Positions 35,576 to 43,957 of a stretch of 64,000 bases of DNA are shown here, in pieces. The stretch is from NCBI GenBank assembly GCA_963721345.1, contig CAVRIT010000001.1, positions 558,001 to 622,000 on the forward strand, in the 5' to 3' direction. The stretch comes from JACDAN01 sp963721345. GTDB taxonomy: Bacteria; Actinomycetota; Thermoleophilia; Gaiellales; Gaiellaceae. Both the position numbers and the translations under genes were made by a program. Every line of letters starts with the position of its first letter. The stretch's first letter is position 1. The notes under the pieces were generated by a model. It did no database searches. It saw nothing but the letters and a program-made list of their open reading frames with translations, and was not told the origin of the DNA.

Positions 35576-35929
35576 CTAGAAAGCCGCGACCACCCGCGTC
35601 ACTTTCCGCGCGGTCACCCCGACGACGTCGAAACGAGCCTCGAGCTCCGCCAGCTCCGGATGCACCGCCAGCCACGCCTCCGCTGCGCGCCTCAGGCGCC
35701 GCTGCTTCTCCGGGTTCACCATCTCAGCCGGATCGCCGTACCCCTCCCCCAGCTTCGCCTTCACCTCGCAGAACACGAGCCGCTCGCCGCGGCGCAGGAT
35801 CAGGTCGAGCTCGTAGCCGCCGATCCAGACGTTCTCACCGAGAACGCGGTAGCCGCGCAGCCGATAGAACCGGCGCGCGCGGCGCTCGGCTTCAGTCCCC
35901 CGCGCCCTCGAGCTCGGCGAGGTCCGCAT
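35576..35929 (-). CDS. yraN: UPF0102 (YraN) family endonuclease-like protein
   Basis: 117 residues with the restriction-endonuclease-like core: GTEAERRARRFYRLRGYRVL, GYELDLILRRGERLVFCEVKAK (the E/D and ExK ligands), then NPEKQRRLRRAAEAWL. Exact role unknown in the family. It overlaps the end of rnhB by 38 bases, and this rnhB-yraN order is widespread. Confidence 0.92.
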   Translation of the reverse strand: MRTSPSSRARGTEAERRARRFYRLRGYRVLGENVWIGGYELDLILRRGERLVFCEVKAKLGEGYGDPAEMVNPEKQRRLRRAAEAWLAVHPELAELEARFDVVGVTARKVTRVVAAF

Positions 35930-36491
35930 AACAGAGGGCCTGGAACGAGCGGCGGTGGATCTCCGACGGGCCGCGCTCCCGCACGACCGCCGAGTGGCGC
36001 GGCGTGATGTAGCCGACGTGGGACGAGAAGCCGTAGTGCGGAAAGAGCGCGTCCATCCGGCGCATGGCCCGATCGCGAATCACCTTCGCGACGACCGACG
36101 CCGCAGCGATCGCCGCACTCCGCTCGTCGCCGTCCACCACCGCGGTATGCGGGGGACACCCGGGCCCCAGGCGGAACCCGTCGACCAGGCACGCCTCGGC
36201 CGGCGGCGCCAGCTCTCGCAGGCACGACCGCATCCCCTCGAGGTTCGAGCGATGGAGCCCGTTGCGGTCGATGTCCTCCGACGGGATCGCGCGCACGGTG
36301 ACGGCCTGCGCGCAGGACATCACGCCGTGAAAGATCTCCTCCCGCTCCTCCGCCGTCAGCTGCTTCGAGTCGTTGAGCTGCGCGAGCGGCCGCACCTTGT
36401 GGTCGCGAAGGCCCGCGTAGTCGAACAGCACGCCGGCCACGACGAGCGGACCGGCCAACGACCCGCGTCCCGCCTCGTCCACGCCGGCCAC
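35892..36491 (-). CDS. rnhB: Ribonuclease HII
   Basis: Removes ribonucleotides misincorporated in DNA. GVDEAGRGSLAGPLVVAGV carries the first acidic pair; LNDSKQLTAEERE, VDGFRLGP and SAAIAAASVVAKVIRDRAM supply the rest. About 200 residues from GTG 36491. Conserved-looking text LLEFDRRFGRRF lies just upstream of that GTG, and no ATG, GTG or TTG precedes it until 36659, deep inside rplS. So the true start is unsettled: either GTG 36491 or a non-standard codon near 36525. Confidence 0.9.
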   Translation of the reverse strand: MAGVDEAGRGSLAGPLVVAGVLFDYAGLRDHKVRPLAQLNDSKQLTAEEREEIFHGVMSCAQAVTVRAIPSEDIDRNGLHRSNLEGMRSCLRELAPPAEACLVDGFRLGPGCPPHTAVVDGDERSAAIAAASVVAKVIRDRAMRRMDALFPHYGFSSHVGYITPRHSAVVRERGPSEIHRRSFQALCYADLAELEGAGD

Positions 36492-36531
36492 GAACCGCCG
36501 CCCGAAGCGGCGATCGAACTCGAGGAGCCGT

Positions 36532-36999
36532 CTACCCCGCTTCCGGGGTCTCTGGCTCGAGCTCGCCTTCCGGCTCTTCGACCTGCTGCTGCTCGGGATC
36601 TTCGACGGCAGGCTGGTCAGCGGGTCGGGCACCGGCCGAGGATAGCCTGTGCCCCTCACGGCGCTCGCGGACGCGCGCCTTTCGTCCCACTCTCCCGCGC
36701 AAGTAGTAGAGCTTCGCGCGGTTGACGTCGCCGATCGCCGTCACCTCGATGCGCTCGATCTTCGGCGAATGAACGGGAAACGTGCGCTCTACGCCCACGC
36801 CGAACGACTGCTTCCGCACCGTGAACGTCTCGCGGACGCCGGAGCCCTGGCGCTTGATGACGATGCCCTCGAAAACCTGGACGCGGCGTCGCTCGCCCTC
36901 GATCACCTGGAAGTGGACCCGCACGGTGTCTCCCGCCTTGAACTGCGGGATGTCAGGGCGCAGCTGACGGCGCTCGAGAGTCTCGATCGGATTGGCCAT
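36532..36999 (-). CDS. rplS: 50S ribosomal protein L19
   Basis: 155 residues. Core of about 115 residues: MANPIETLERRQLRPDIPQFKAGDTVRVH, EGIVIKRQGSGVRETFTVRK, VERTFPVHSPKIERIEV and AKLYYLRGRVGRKARVRERR. An extra C-terminal tail of roughly 40 acidic, Gln/Glu/Pro-rich residues ends PETPEAG; such tails occur in actinobacterial L19. It sits between lepB and rnhB in the trmD operon. Confidence 0.97.
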   Translation of the reverse strand: MANPIETLERRQLRPDIPQFKAGDTVRVHFQVIEGERRRVQVFEGIVIKRQGSGVRETFTVRKQSFGVGVERTFPVHSPKIERIEVTAIGDVNRAKLYYLRGRVGRKARVRERREGHRLSSAGARPADQPAVEDPEQQQVEEPEGELEPETPEAG

Positions 37000-37032
37000 G
37001 AGAAAGGGTCGGCCGTCGGCCGACGGGGAATG

Positions 37033-37635
37033 CTAGCGCAAGGAAATCCGCCTAGGCGGCCAGTAGACCGAGAAAACCTTGCCGATCAGCTTCGCCCGGG
37101 GAAGCGCTCCCCAGACGGTCGAGTCGCACGACTGGATCCGGTTGTCGCCCATCACGTAGTAGTTGTCCTTCGGGATCCGGTACGGCGGATTGCTGTCCGG
37201 ATCGAACTTCCCCTTGTCGACGTAGGTCTCGCGTAACCGCACGCCGTCGATGAAGACGAAGCCGTTGCGGACCTCGATCACCTCCCCGGGAAGCCCCACG
37301 ATCCGCTTCACGAACGTGCCCCCGGCGCCGCAGTTCCGCTTCGCCTCGATCGGGGTCTCGAACACGACGATGTCGCCCCGGTCGGGGTCGGTGAAGTGGT
37401 AGATGAAGCGGTTGGCGAGCACCCGGTCGGAGAAACGCGCGGTGCAGCCCACCCCCGCGCCGGCGCAGTGGAGCGTCGGCTCCATCGAGGACGACGGGAT
37501 CCGGTACGGGTTCACGACCCACGCCTTGATCGCAAGGACGATCGCGACCGCGCCGACGATCGTCACCACCCAGTCGATCGCGACGCGCCAGGGTCGCGGC
37601 AGCCGGTGGGTCAAACGGTCGACGGGATTCCTCAT
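37033..37635 (-). CDS. lepB: Signal peptidase I
   Basis: Cleaves signal peptides of exported proteins on the outer membrane face. 200 residues: one N-terminal membrane segment (IDWVVTIVGAVAIVLAIKAWVV), catalytic Ser in YRIPSSSMEPTL, catalytic Lys in GGTFVKRIVGLPGE, and the C-terminal box YYVMGDNRIQSCDSTVWG. ATG 37635 overlaps the trmD stop (ATGA). It would process the many exported proteins in this window. Confidence 0.96.
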   Translation of the reverse strand: MRNPVDRLTHRLPRPWRVAIDWVVTIVGAVAIVLAIKAWVVNPYRIPSSSMEPTLHCAGAGVGCTARFSDRVLANRFIYHFTDPDRGDIVVFETPIEAKRNCGAGGTFVKRIVGLPGEVIEVRNGFVFIDGVRLRETYVDKGKFDPDSNPPYRIPKDNYYVMGDNRIQSCDSTVWGALPRAKLIGKVFSVYWPPRRISLR

Positions 37636-38288
37636 GACGGGGTCCGCTCTCTGCTCGCGGTTCTGCGCCAGCCGGCGATCCTGGCATGGTCGCCCGAGAC
37701 GAGCACGTCCGGCACGCGCCAGCCACGGAACTCGGCAGGACGCGTGTAGTGCGGGTACTCGTGCCCGCCCTCGAGCGCGGCCGAGAAGGTCTCCTCCAGG
37801 CCCGACCCCTCGGCGAGCGCGCCGGGAAGCCGGCGCGAAACCGCGTCGAGCAGGACCATCGCCGGCAGCTCGCCGCCGGACAGCACGTACGGCCCGATCG
37901 AGACGGCGTCGTTGGCGAGGTGCGTGAGGATCCGCTCGTCGAAACCCTCGAAGCGCGCCGACAGAAGCGTCAGGTGCTCCTCGCCGGCGAGCTCTTCGAC
38001 GACCGCTTGGTCGAGCGGCCGGCCCTGCGGGGTCAGCGCGATCACGCGGTGCTCCGGAACTCCGCCGTAAACGCCCTCGAGCGCCGCGGCGACAACGTCC
38101 ACGCGCAGCACCATCCCAGCGCCGCCGCCGTATGGCTCGTCGTCCACCTGTCCGCCGGCGAGCGGCGACCAGTCGCGGTAGCTGAAGAGACGCAGGTCGA
38201 GCTGGTCGCCGAGCACCGCGGCCAGCGGGCGCTGTTCGGAGACCGCGGCGAAGACGTGTGGGACGAGCGTGAAGACATCGATGCGCAA
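37632..38288 (-). CDS. trmD: tRNA (guanine-37-N1)-methyltransferase
   Basis: SAM-dependent m1G37 methylation that prevents +1 frameshifting on tRNAs. 218 residues with the trefoil-knot SPOUT motifs: MRIDVFTLVPHVF, DDEPYGGGAGMVLR, VIALTPQGRPLDQ, SARFEGFDERI, ISIGxYVLSGGELPA-type text (SIGPYVLSGGELPAM) and PHYTRPAEFRG. Slightly short at the C-terminus but otherwise complete. Confidence 0.97.
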   Translation of the reverse strand: MRIDVFTLVPHVFAAVSEQRPLAAVLGDQLDLRLFSYRDWSPLAGGQVDDEPYGGGAGMVLRVDVVAAALEGVYGGVPEHRVIALTPQGRPLDQAVVEELAGEEHLTLLSARFEGFDERILTHLANDAVSIGPYVLSGGELPAMVLLDAVSRRLPGALAEGSGLEETFSAALEGGHEYPHYTRPAEFRGWRVPDVLVSGDHARIAGWRRTASRERTPS

Positions 38289-38300
38289 AGTCCGAGCAGG

Positions 38301-38769
38301 TTAGTTACTGGGTGCAAAACCACGCGCCACCAGGATTCGCCGCCCTTCGAGGTCGACCTCTCGCACGCACGCCTCCACCATCGGGAGCGACAGGCCGGTG
38401 TCGAGCTCGAGGACGTCGTTCGCCACTCCCGGCGCGACCTCGGTCACCGCTCCCAGCGCACGGCCACCCTCCTCCTCCACCGCGAGCCCGACGAGCTGGA
38501 ACGCGTAGTAGGCGCCCGGCTCCGGCTCGGGGAGCTCGTCTGCGGCGGACCTCGAGCGCCGTGCCACGGGCAACGGGACGGTCGAGCCGGATCACGACAC
38601 GCCCTCCCGACCGCTTGCGTTCCACCACCTCGGCGGGCTCGCCGCCCGCGAGGAGGGTCGCGCCGGGCTCGAAGCGCGCGGGATCCTCGCTCGCATGCTC
38701 GACGACGAACGAGCCGTCCAGGCCGTGCGGCTTCCCGACGCGCCCGATCGTGACGAGCTCGTCAGTCAG
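38301..38769 (-). CDS. rimM: 16S rRNA processing protein RimM, frameshifted
   Basis: The N-terminal part reads DELVTIGRVGKPHGLDGSF... and RVVIRLDRPVARGTALEV, then near 38545 the frame shifts by one base to ADELPEPEPGAYYAFQLVGL, EVAPGVANDVLELD and VREVDLEGRRILVA. Deleting one C in the CGCC run rejoins them into a normal RimM of about 155 residues. No ATG, GTG or TTG precedes the first motif; CTG 38769 gives LTDELVTIGRVG and overlaps khpA by 8 bases. RimM helps mature the 30S head with S19. Confidence 0.88.
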
Positions 38770-38992
38770 CGATCTCGAGGATCAGCCGTCGCCGCTCGCG
38801 CGCGCCGCCGGCCCGGACGACCGCGCGCAGTGCGCGCGCCAGCCGACCCTGGCGGCCGATCACCTTCCCGACGTCGTCCTTGGCGACGTGGAGGCGGATG
38901 ACGAGGACGTCCTCGCGCTCTTCCTCCTCCACCCGCACCGCGTCCGGTTCGTCGACCAGTTGCCGAGCGATGAACTCGATGAGCTCAGCCAA
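38762..38992 (-). CDS. khpA: KH-domain RNA-binding protein KhpA
   Basis: 76 residues with a KH fold: LIEFIARQLVDEPDAVRVEE, VLVIRLHVAKDDVGKVIGRQGRLARALRAVVRA; the GKVIGRQGR loop is the RNA-binding GxxG. In Gram-positive bacteria KhpA pairs with KhpB to bind many RNAs. It lies between rpsP and rimM, as in many Actinobacteria, and overlaps both neighbours by 8 bases. Confidence 0.93.
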   Translation of the reverse strand: MAELIEFIARQLVDEPDAVRVEEEEREDVLVIRLHVAKDDVGKVIGRQGRLARALRAVVRAGGARERRRLILEIAD

Positions 38993-39227
38993 TGTTCTTG
39001 ATCTTCAGCAGGCGGGCCACCGTCCCAGACGGCGTCGCCCCCTTGCCGAGCCACTCCCGCACCTTCTCCTCGTCGAGCTCGATCGTCGACGGATCGGTCT
39101 GCGGGTTGTAGCGGCCCACGATCTCGATGAACTTGCCGTCGCGCGGCGAGCGCGAGTCGGCCACGACGACGCGGTAGATCGGGTTCTTCTTCGAGCCGAC
39201 ACGCGTCAGCCTCATCCGTACTGCCAT
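38985..39227 (-). CDS. rpsP: 30S ribosomal protein S16
   Basis: 80 residues: MAVRMRLTRVGSKKNPIYRVVVADSRSPRDGKFIE, GRYNPQTDPSTIELDEEKV, REWLGKGATPSGTVARLL. A complete S16 with a strong ribosome site (GGAGGTG) 3-4 bases before ATG 39227. It follows ffh by one base. Confidence 0.98.
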   Translation of the reverse strand: MAVRMRLTRVGSKKNPIYRVVVADSRSPRDGKFIEIVGRYNPQTDPSTIELDEEKVREWLGKGATPSGTVARLLKIKNIG

Positions 39228-39228
39228 T

Positions 39229-40554
39229 TCACCTCCGTTGTGCCTTCTGGAGCTCCTGAGGGAGCCCCGGCATCTTGCCTTTTCCCATCTGCTTCATCAT
39301 CTTCTGCATCTGCTTCCTCGCGGAGAGCAGCTTGTTCACCTGCTGGATCGTCGTGCCGCTGCCGGCGGCGATGCGCTTCCGCCGGGAACCGTCGATCAGG
39401 TGCGGCATCTTGCGCTCGTTCGGGGTCATCGACAGGACGATCGCCTCGACCCGCTTGAGCTCGTCCTCGTTCAAGTCCACGCCTTGGAGCTGCTTCCCGA
39501 GGCCCGGAATCATCGACATGACGCCCTTCAGCGGGCCCATCTTGCGGAGCATCCGGTAGCTCGTGAGGAAGTCATCGAAGCTGAACTCGCCGGCGCGCAT
39601 CCGGGCTTCCATCGCAGCCTGGTCCTCCTCTGACGCCGCCTCCTCGGCTTTCTCGATCAGCGTCATCACGTCGCCCATCCCGAGGATGCGGGAGGCCATC
39701 CGGTCCGGGTGGAAGTACTCGAGCTGGTCGACCTTCTCGCCGACCGATGCGAGCTTCACCGGCTTGCCGGTGACGGCCTTGACGGAGAGCGCGGCGCCGC
39801 CGCGCGCATCGCCGTCGAGCTTCGTGAGGACGACGCCGTCGAAGTCGACGCGCTCCTGGAAGGACTGCGCGACGGCGACGGCTTCCTGGCCGGTCATGGC
39901 GTCGAGGACGAGCAGCACGTTCGTCGGCTTCGCCGCGTCGCGGACGCGCTTGAGCTCTTCCATCAGCTCCTCGTCGACGTGCAGGCGGCCCGCGGTGTCG
40001 ACGATCACGACGTCCGCGCCCTGGTCCTTGGCGCGCTGGATGCCGTCCTTGACGGCACTGACCGGGTCGGCGCCGGTGAAGACCGGAACCTGGAGCTGCT
40101 TGCCGAGCTGCTGGAGCTGCTCGACCGCGGCCGGGCGCTGGAGATCGGCGGCGACGAGGGCCGGCGTGTGCTTCTCCTTGCGCAGGAGCAGCGCGAGCTT
40201 GGCCGCTGCGGTCGTCTTGCCCGCTCCCTGCAGGCCGGCGAGCAGGATCACCGTCGGCGGCTTGCCGGCGAACGCGAGCTTCGAGCTGCCGGTGCCCATC
40301 AGCTCCGTCAGCTCCTCGTGGACGATCTTCACCACCTGCTGGCCGGGAGTGAGGCTCTTCATCACGTCCTGGCCCAGAGCCCGCGCCTTCACGCGCGCCA
40401 CGAAATCCTTGACCACGCCGAGGTTGACGTCGGCCTCGAGCAGTGCGAGCCGGACCTCGCGCATTGCGCGCGAAATCGTCTCCTCGTCCAGCTTTCCGCG
40501 TCCGCGGAGCGGGCCGAGAGCGGCGTTGAGCCTGTCGCCAAGGGTGTCGAACAT
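39229..40554 (-). CDS. ffh: Signal recognition particle protein Ffh
   Basis: GTPase that brings ribosome-nascent chains to FtsY at the membrane. 441 residues: N domain MFDTLGDRLNAALGPLRGRG, G1 GLQGAGKTTAAAKLA, DTAGRLHVDEELMEEL, TKLDGDARGGAALS, then the Met-rich M domain (MRAGEFSFDDFLTSYRMLRKMGP, KQMQKMMKQMGKGKMPGL). ATG 40554 with TACACT 10 bases upstream. The long upstream open frame is antisense to the cyclase gene and is rejected. Confidence 0.97.
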   Translation of the reverse strand: MFDTLGDRLNAALGPLRGRGKLDEETISRAMREVRLALLEADVNLGVVKDFVARVKARALGQDVMKSLTPGQQVVKIVHEELTELMGTGSSKLAFAGKPPTVILLAGLQGAGKTTAAAKLALLLRKEKHTPALVAADLQRPAAVEQLQQLGKQLQVPVFTGADPVSAVKDGIQRAKDQGADVVIVDTAGRLHVDEELMEELKRVRDAAKPTNVLLVLDAMTGQEAVAVAQSFQERVDFDGVVLTKLDGDARGGAALSVKAVTGKPVKLASVGEKVDQLEYFHPDRMASRILGMGDVMTLIEKAEEAASEEDQAAMEARMRAGEFSFDDFLTSYRMLRKMGPLKGVMSMIPGLGKQLQGVDLNEDELKRVEAIVLSMTPNERKMPHLIDGSRRKRIAAGSGTTIQQVNKLLSARKQMQKMMKQMGKGKMPGLPQELQKAQRR

Positions 40555-40564
40555 GCGGCCGAAC

Positions 40565-40596
40565 AGTGTAGTGAGGCCTTTCGTTCGTCCTACACT
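40565..40596. promoter_or_regulatory. Divergent TACACT promoters for ffh and the cyclase gene
   Basis: TACACT occurs on both strands: minus strand 40565-40570 (10 bases before the ffh ATG) and plus strand 40591-40596 (6 bases before the cyclase ATG 40603). The whole gap is 48 bases, so regulation of the two must be linked or very compact. Both look leaderless. Confidence 0.55.
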
Positions 40597-40602
40597 CGGT
40601 AC

Positions 40603-43488
40603 ATGGCCGCCCGGAAGACCGTGACGGTGGTCTTCTGCGACATCGTCGACTCCACCCCGCTCGGCGAGCGCATCGACCCCGAAGTGCACCGCCGCGTGCA
40701 GGAGCGGTACTTCGAGGCTGTCCGCGGCGCCCTGGAGCGCCACGGCGGGACCGTGGAGAAGTTCATCGGCGACGCCGCGATGGCGGTCTTCGGCATCCCC
40801 GCGGCTCACGACGACGACGCGCTGCGGGCCGTGCGCGCGGCGAGCGACCTTCGCGTTGCGATCTCCAGCCTCAACGAGCACCTGGAGCGCGACCACGGCG
40901 TCACGCTCTCGATCCGGACCGGCGTCAACACCGGCGAGGTGGTCGCGGGCGACCCGTCGCAGGGGCAGTCGTTCGCGACCGGCGACGCGGTAGCGACGGC
41001 CCAGCGGCTCGAAGCGGCGAGTCGCGCGGGCGAGATCCTGATCGGCGAGCCGACCTACCGCCTGGTCTCGAACGCGGTGCTAGTCGAGCCCGTGGAGCCG
41101 CTGCAGCTCAAGGGGAAGTCGCGGCCGGTGACCGCGTGGCGCCTGCTCGGCGTCGTCGAGGGCGCACCGCCCTTCCCACGCCGGCTCGACACCCCGATGG
41201 TCGGACGCGATGCCGAGCTCGCGCTCCTGCGGGGCGAGCTCGCCGCCGCCGTCGAGGAGCGGCGCTGCCGGCTGGCCACCATTGTCGGACCGGCGGGCAT
41301 CGGCAAGTCGCGGCTCGGCAACGAGCTGCTGCGCTCCGGCGACGCGACGGCGCTGGTCGGCCGCTGCCTCGCCTACGGCGAAGGGATCACGTACTGGCCC
41401 CTACGGGGAATCGTCCTCGGCGCTGTCGGTCACCTGACACAGGAGGGAATCGCTGCCCGCCTCGAGGGGCTCGACGACAGAGAGCGGATAGCTGCGCAGC
41501 TGGCCGACACAGTCGGGGCCGGCGAGGCTCCGAGCGGGAGCGAGGAGACGTTCTGGGCAATCCGCCGGTTCCTCGAGCACCTGGCGCGCGAGCGCCCGCT
41601 GATCGTCGGCCTGGACGAGCTCCAGTGGGCGGAGCCGACGCTGCTCGACCTGATCGAGTACCTCGTCGGCTGGTCGTCTGACGCACCGATCCTGCTGCTG
41701 GGACTCAGCCGGCCGGACCTGCTGGAGAAGCGGCCGTCCTGGCCCGTGACGATTTCGCTGGGACCGCTCAACGCCGAAGAGACCGAGGAGCTCGCGGATG
41801 CGCTCGGAGCGCCGCCGGAGCGTGTTCGCCTGACCAAGGCTGCCGAGGGGAATCCTCTCTTCCTGGAACAGCTCGTCGCGCTCGAGAAGGAGGAACGCGA
41901 GGAAGCGATCCCGGGCACGATCCATGCGATCCTCGCCGCCCGCCTCGACCGGCTCGAACCGGCGGAGCGCACCCTGCTGGAGCGTGCGGCGGTGATCGGC
42001 CGGGAGTTCTCGCGCGCCGCCATCTCTGCATTGTCCGACGACGCGGATGCCACGGGCCCGACCCTCTTCGCTCTCGTCCGTCGCGATCTCGTCGAGCCCG
42101 ATCGCACGATGCCCGGCGACGACGGTTTCCGGTTCCGCCACGTGCTCATCAGAGATGCGGCATATCTCGGGCTCGCCAAGGAAACACGCGCGGACCTCCA
42201 CGAGCGGCTCGCCGAGTGGCTCGCGGTGGGAGGAGCGCTGGACGAACTCGTCGGATACCACCTGGAGCAGGTGCATCGGTACCGCCGCGAGCTCGGGGCT
42301 CCGGACGAGGCGCTTGCCGGCGAGGCCGGGGAACGCCTGGCCCGCGCAGGGACACGGGCACTCCGGCGAGCCGACTTGCCCGCGGCGGTCAATCTGCTGA
42401 CTCGCGCGACCGCCCTTCTTCCCGACGGACATCCGGAGCGGGGCGAGCTTCTTCGCGTGCTCGGGACGGCGCTGATGCGAACCGGCGACCTCGCGCGTGC
42501 GGAAAGCGTCCTCGACGACGCGCTCGGAGTTGCGCTGGCGGCCGGCGACCGGGGGCTCGAGCTGCGCACGCTGATCGACCGCGAGTTCTTCCGGGAGTTC
42601 ACGGAGCCCGGATCGATGGAGATGGTCGGCGTTGCCGACCGCGCGATCGGGCCGCTCGAGCAACTCGGCGACCATCTCGGCCTCGCGAGAGCATGGTGGC
42701 TCAGGAGCGAGTCTCACGTGAACGCTTGCCGTTGGGGTGAACGAGCCGTCGACCTCGAGCGGGCGCTCGATCACGCAGAGAAGGCCGGCGACTTCGGCGA
42801 GCAGGCGACCATCGCCTTCTACCTCGCGCAGGCGTACTACTACGGGCCGACCCCAGTCGAGCAGGCCGTTCGCCGCTGCGAGGAGCTGCTGGCAACTCGC
42901 GCCGACGACCGCCTGATGCATGCGTCGATCATGGGATTCATCGCCGGTTTCCGCGCGATGCAGGGCGAGTTCGAGACGGCGCGCCGGCTCCAGGCGGATG
43001 CACGCTCGCTCTACGAGGAGCTGGGGCAGCGCTTTCGGATCGCGCTGCGGGCTCTCGTCGGCGCCGAGATCGAGACCCTCGCCGGCCGGCCGGACGAGGC
43101 GGCGGCGATCCTGCGCTGGGCGTACGGCGAGTTTCAGGAGATGCGCATCACGAGCGTCATGTCGACGATCGCGGCGTTTCTCGCCGACGCCCTGGCGGAG
43201 CTCGGGTCGCATGACGAGGCGCTCGAGTTCGCCGCGGTGAGCAAAGACACGGCCCCGGAGATCGACGTCGTCACTCAGGTGATGTGGCGGATCGCGCGAG
43301 CGAAGTCCGCTCGTGACCCGGCGCTCGCGCGGGCTGCTCTCGAGTTGGCGCGGGGCACCGACTATCCCGACCTCAAGGCGAAAGCGCACCTCGCCGTCGG
43401 CGACCGCGGCGCGGCCGCAGCGGAGTACGAGGCCAAAGGGAACGCCGCCGCATTGGCACGGCTTGCCGCGATACCGGCTCCCTCGTAG
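40603..43488 (+). CDS. Class III cyclase-AAA ATPase-TPR regulatory protein
   Basis: 961 residues. Residues 1-170 are a class III nucleotide cyclase domain: TVVFCDIVDSTPLGERI and KFIGDAAMAVFGIP carry the metal-binding Asp residues, RTGVNTGEVVAGD follows. Then an NTPase: Walker A IVGPAGIGKSRLGNELL near residue 230 and Walker B LIVGLDELQWAEPTL. The last 400 residues are helical repeats of the TPR kind (ERGELLRVLGTALMRTGDLARAESVLDDAL). Such proteins are common in Actinobacteria and may make cAMP in response to an unknown signal; no DNA-binding domain is seen. ATG 40603 is leaderless-type. Confidence 0.9.
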   Translation: MAARKTVTVVFCDIVDSTPLGERIDPEVHRRVQERYFEAVRGALERHGGTVEKFIGDAAMAVFGIPAAHDDDALRAVRAASDLRVAISSLNEHLERDHGVTLSIRTGVNTGEVVAGDPSQGQSFATGDAVATAQRLEAASRAGEILIGEPTYRLVSNAVLVEPVEPLQLKGKSRPVTAWRLLGVVEGAPPFPRRLDTPMVGRDAELALLRGELAAAVEERRCRLATIVGPAGIGKSRLGNELLRSGDATALVGRCLAYGEGITYWPLRGIVLGAVGHLTQEGIAARLEGLDDRERIAAQLADTVGAGEAPSGSEETFWAIRRFLEHLARERPLIVGLDELQWAEPTLLDLIEYLVGWSSDAPILLLGLSRPDLLEKRPSWPVTISLGPLNAEETEELADALGAPPERVRLTKAAEGNPLFLEQLVALEKEEREEAIPGTIHAILAARLDRLEPAERTLLERAAVIGREFSRAAISALSDDADATGPTLFALVRRDLVEPDRTMPGDDGFRFRHVLIRDAAYLGLAKETRADLHERLAEWLAVGGALDELVGYHLEQVHRYRRELGAPDEALAGEAGERLARAGTRALRRADLPAAVNLLTRATALLPDGHPERGELLRVLGTALMRTGDLARAESVLDDALGVALAAGDRGLELRTLIDREFFREFTEPGSMEMVGVADRAIGPLEQLGDHLGLARAWWLRSESHVNACRWGERAVDLERALDHAEKAGDFGEQATIAFYLAQAYYYGPTPVEQAVRRCEELLATRADDRLMHASIMGFIAGFRAMQGEFETARRLQADARSLYEELGQRFRIALRALVGAEIETLAGRPDEAAAILRWAYGEFQEMRITSVMSTIAAFLADALAELGSHDEALEFAAVSKDTAPEIDVVTQVMWRIARAKSARDPALARAALELARGTDYPDLKAKAHLAVGDRGAAAAEYEAKGNAAALARLAAIPAPS

Positions 43489-43522
43489 GATCCTCACTCC
43501 GCGACGGAGGGAGGAGTTGCCG

Positions 43523-43738
43523 ATGTCCGAGTACTACGAGGGGACGACCGAGGAAGCAGAAGCCGACGGCGAGCTCGACAAGCTCGAAGCCGCGCTCAAC
43601 GTCGCCGTCCGAAAGTACTTCGATCGGAACAAGGACAAGCAGGGCACGGACATCACGTTCCGCGTCGTCGAGCTGTATGCAATCGGGAGCCACAACCCGA
43701 TCCACGGCTTTCGAGTTGTCCTCAGAGGCGAAACCTAA
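43523..43738 (+). CDS. Small acidic protein upstream of dodecin
   Basis: 71 residues from ATG 43523 with ribosome site GGAGGGAGGAG: MSEYYEGTTEEAEADGELDKLEAALNVAV, then RNKDKQGTDITFRVVELYAIGSHNPIHGFRVVL. The last 35 residues have the strand-strand pattern of a small beta sheet, loosely like dodecin. It lies 11 bases ahead of dodecin and is probably co-transcribed. Function unknown. Confidence 0.72.
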   Translation: MSEYYEGTTEEAEADGELDKLEAALNVAVRKYFDRNKDKQGTDITFRVVELYAIGSHNPIHGFRVVLRGET

Positions 43739-43749
43739 GGAGGAAGCAC

Positions 43750-43956
43750 ATGGCAGACATCGCAAAGGTCATCACGATCATCGGCTCGTCGCCGGAAAGC
43801 TTCGCCAAGGCGGCCGACGCCGCCGTGCAGGAGGCGTCGAAGACGCTGCGCGGCATCTCCGGCGCCGACGTCATCTCGATGAGCGCAGTGGTGGAGGGCG
43901 ACCGGATCACGGAGTTCCGGACGACGGTCAACATCGCGTTCGCCGTCGAGCGCTAG
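43750..43956 (+). CDS. Dodecin family protein
   Basis: 68 residues: ADIAKVITIIGSSPESFAKAADAAVQEASKTLRGISGADVISMSAVVEGDRITEFRTTVNIAF gives the beta-alpha-beta-beta fold of dodecins, which form 12-subunit shells that store flavin or CoA. The S-x-ESF-A-AA helix start is conserved. It has a strong AAGGAGG ribosome site. The convergent ftsY stop is 2 bases away. Confidence 0.9.
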   Translation: MADIAKVITIIGSSPESFAKAADAAVQEASKTLRGISGADVISMSAVVEGDRITEFRTTVNIAFAVER

Positions 43957-43957
43957 T

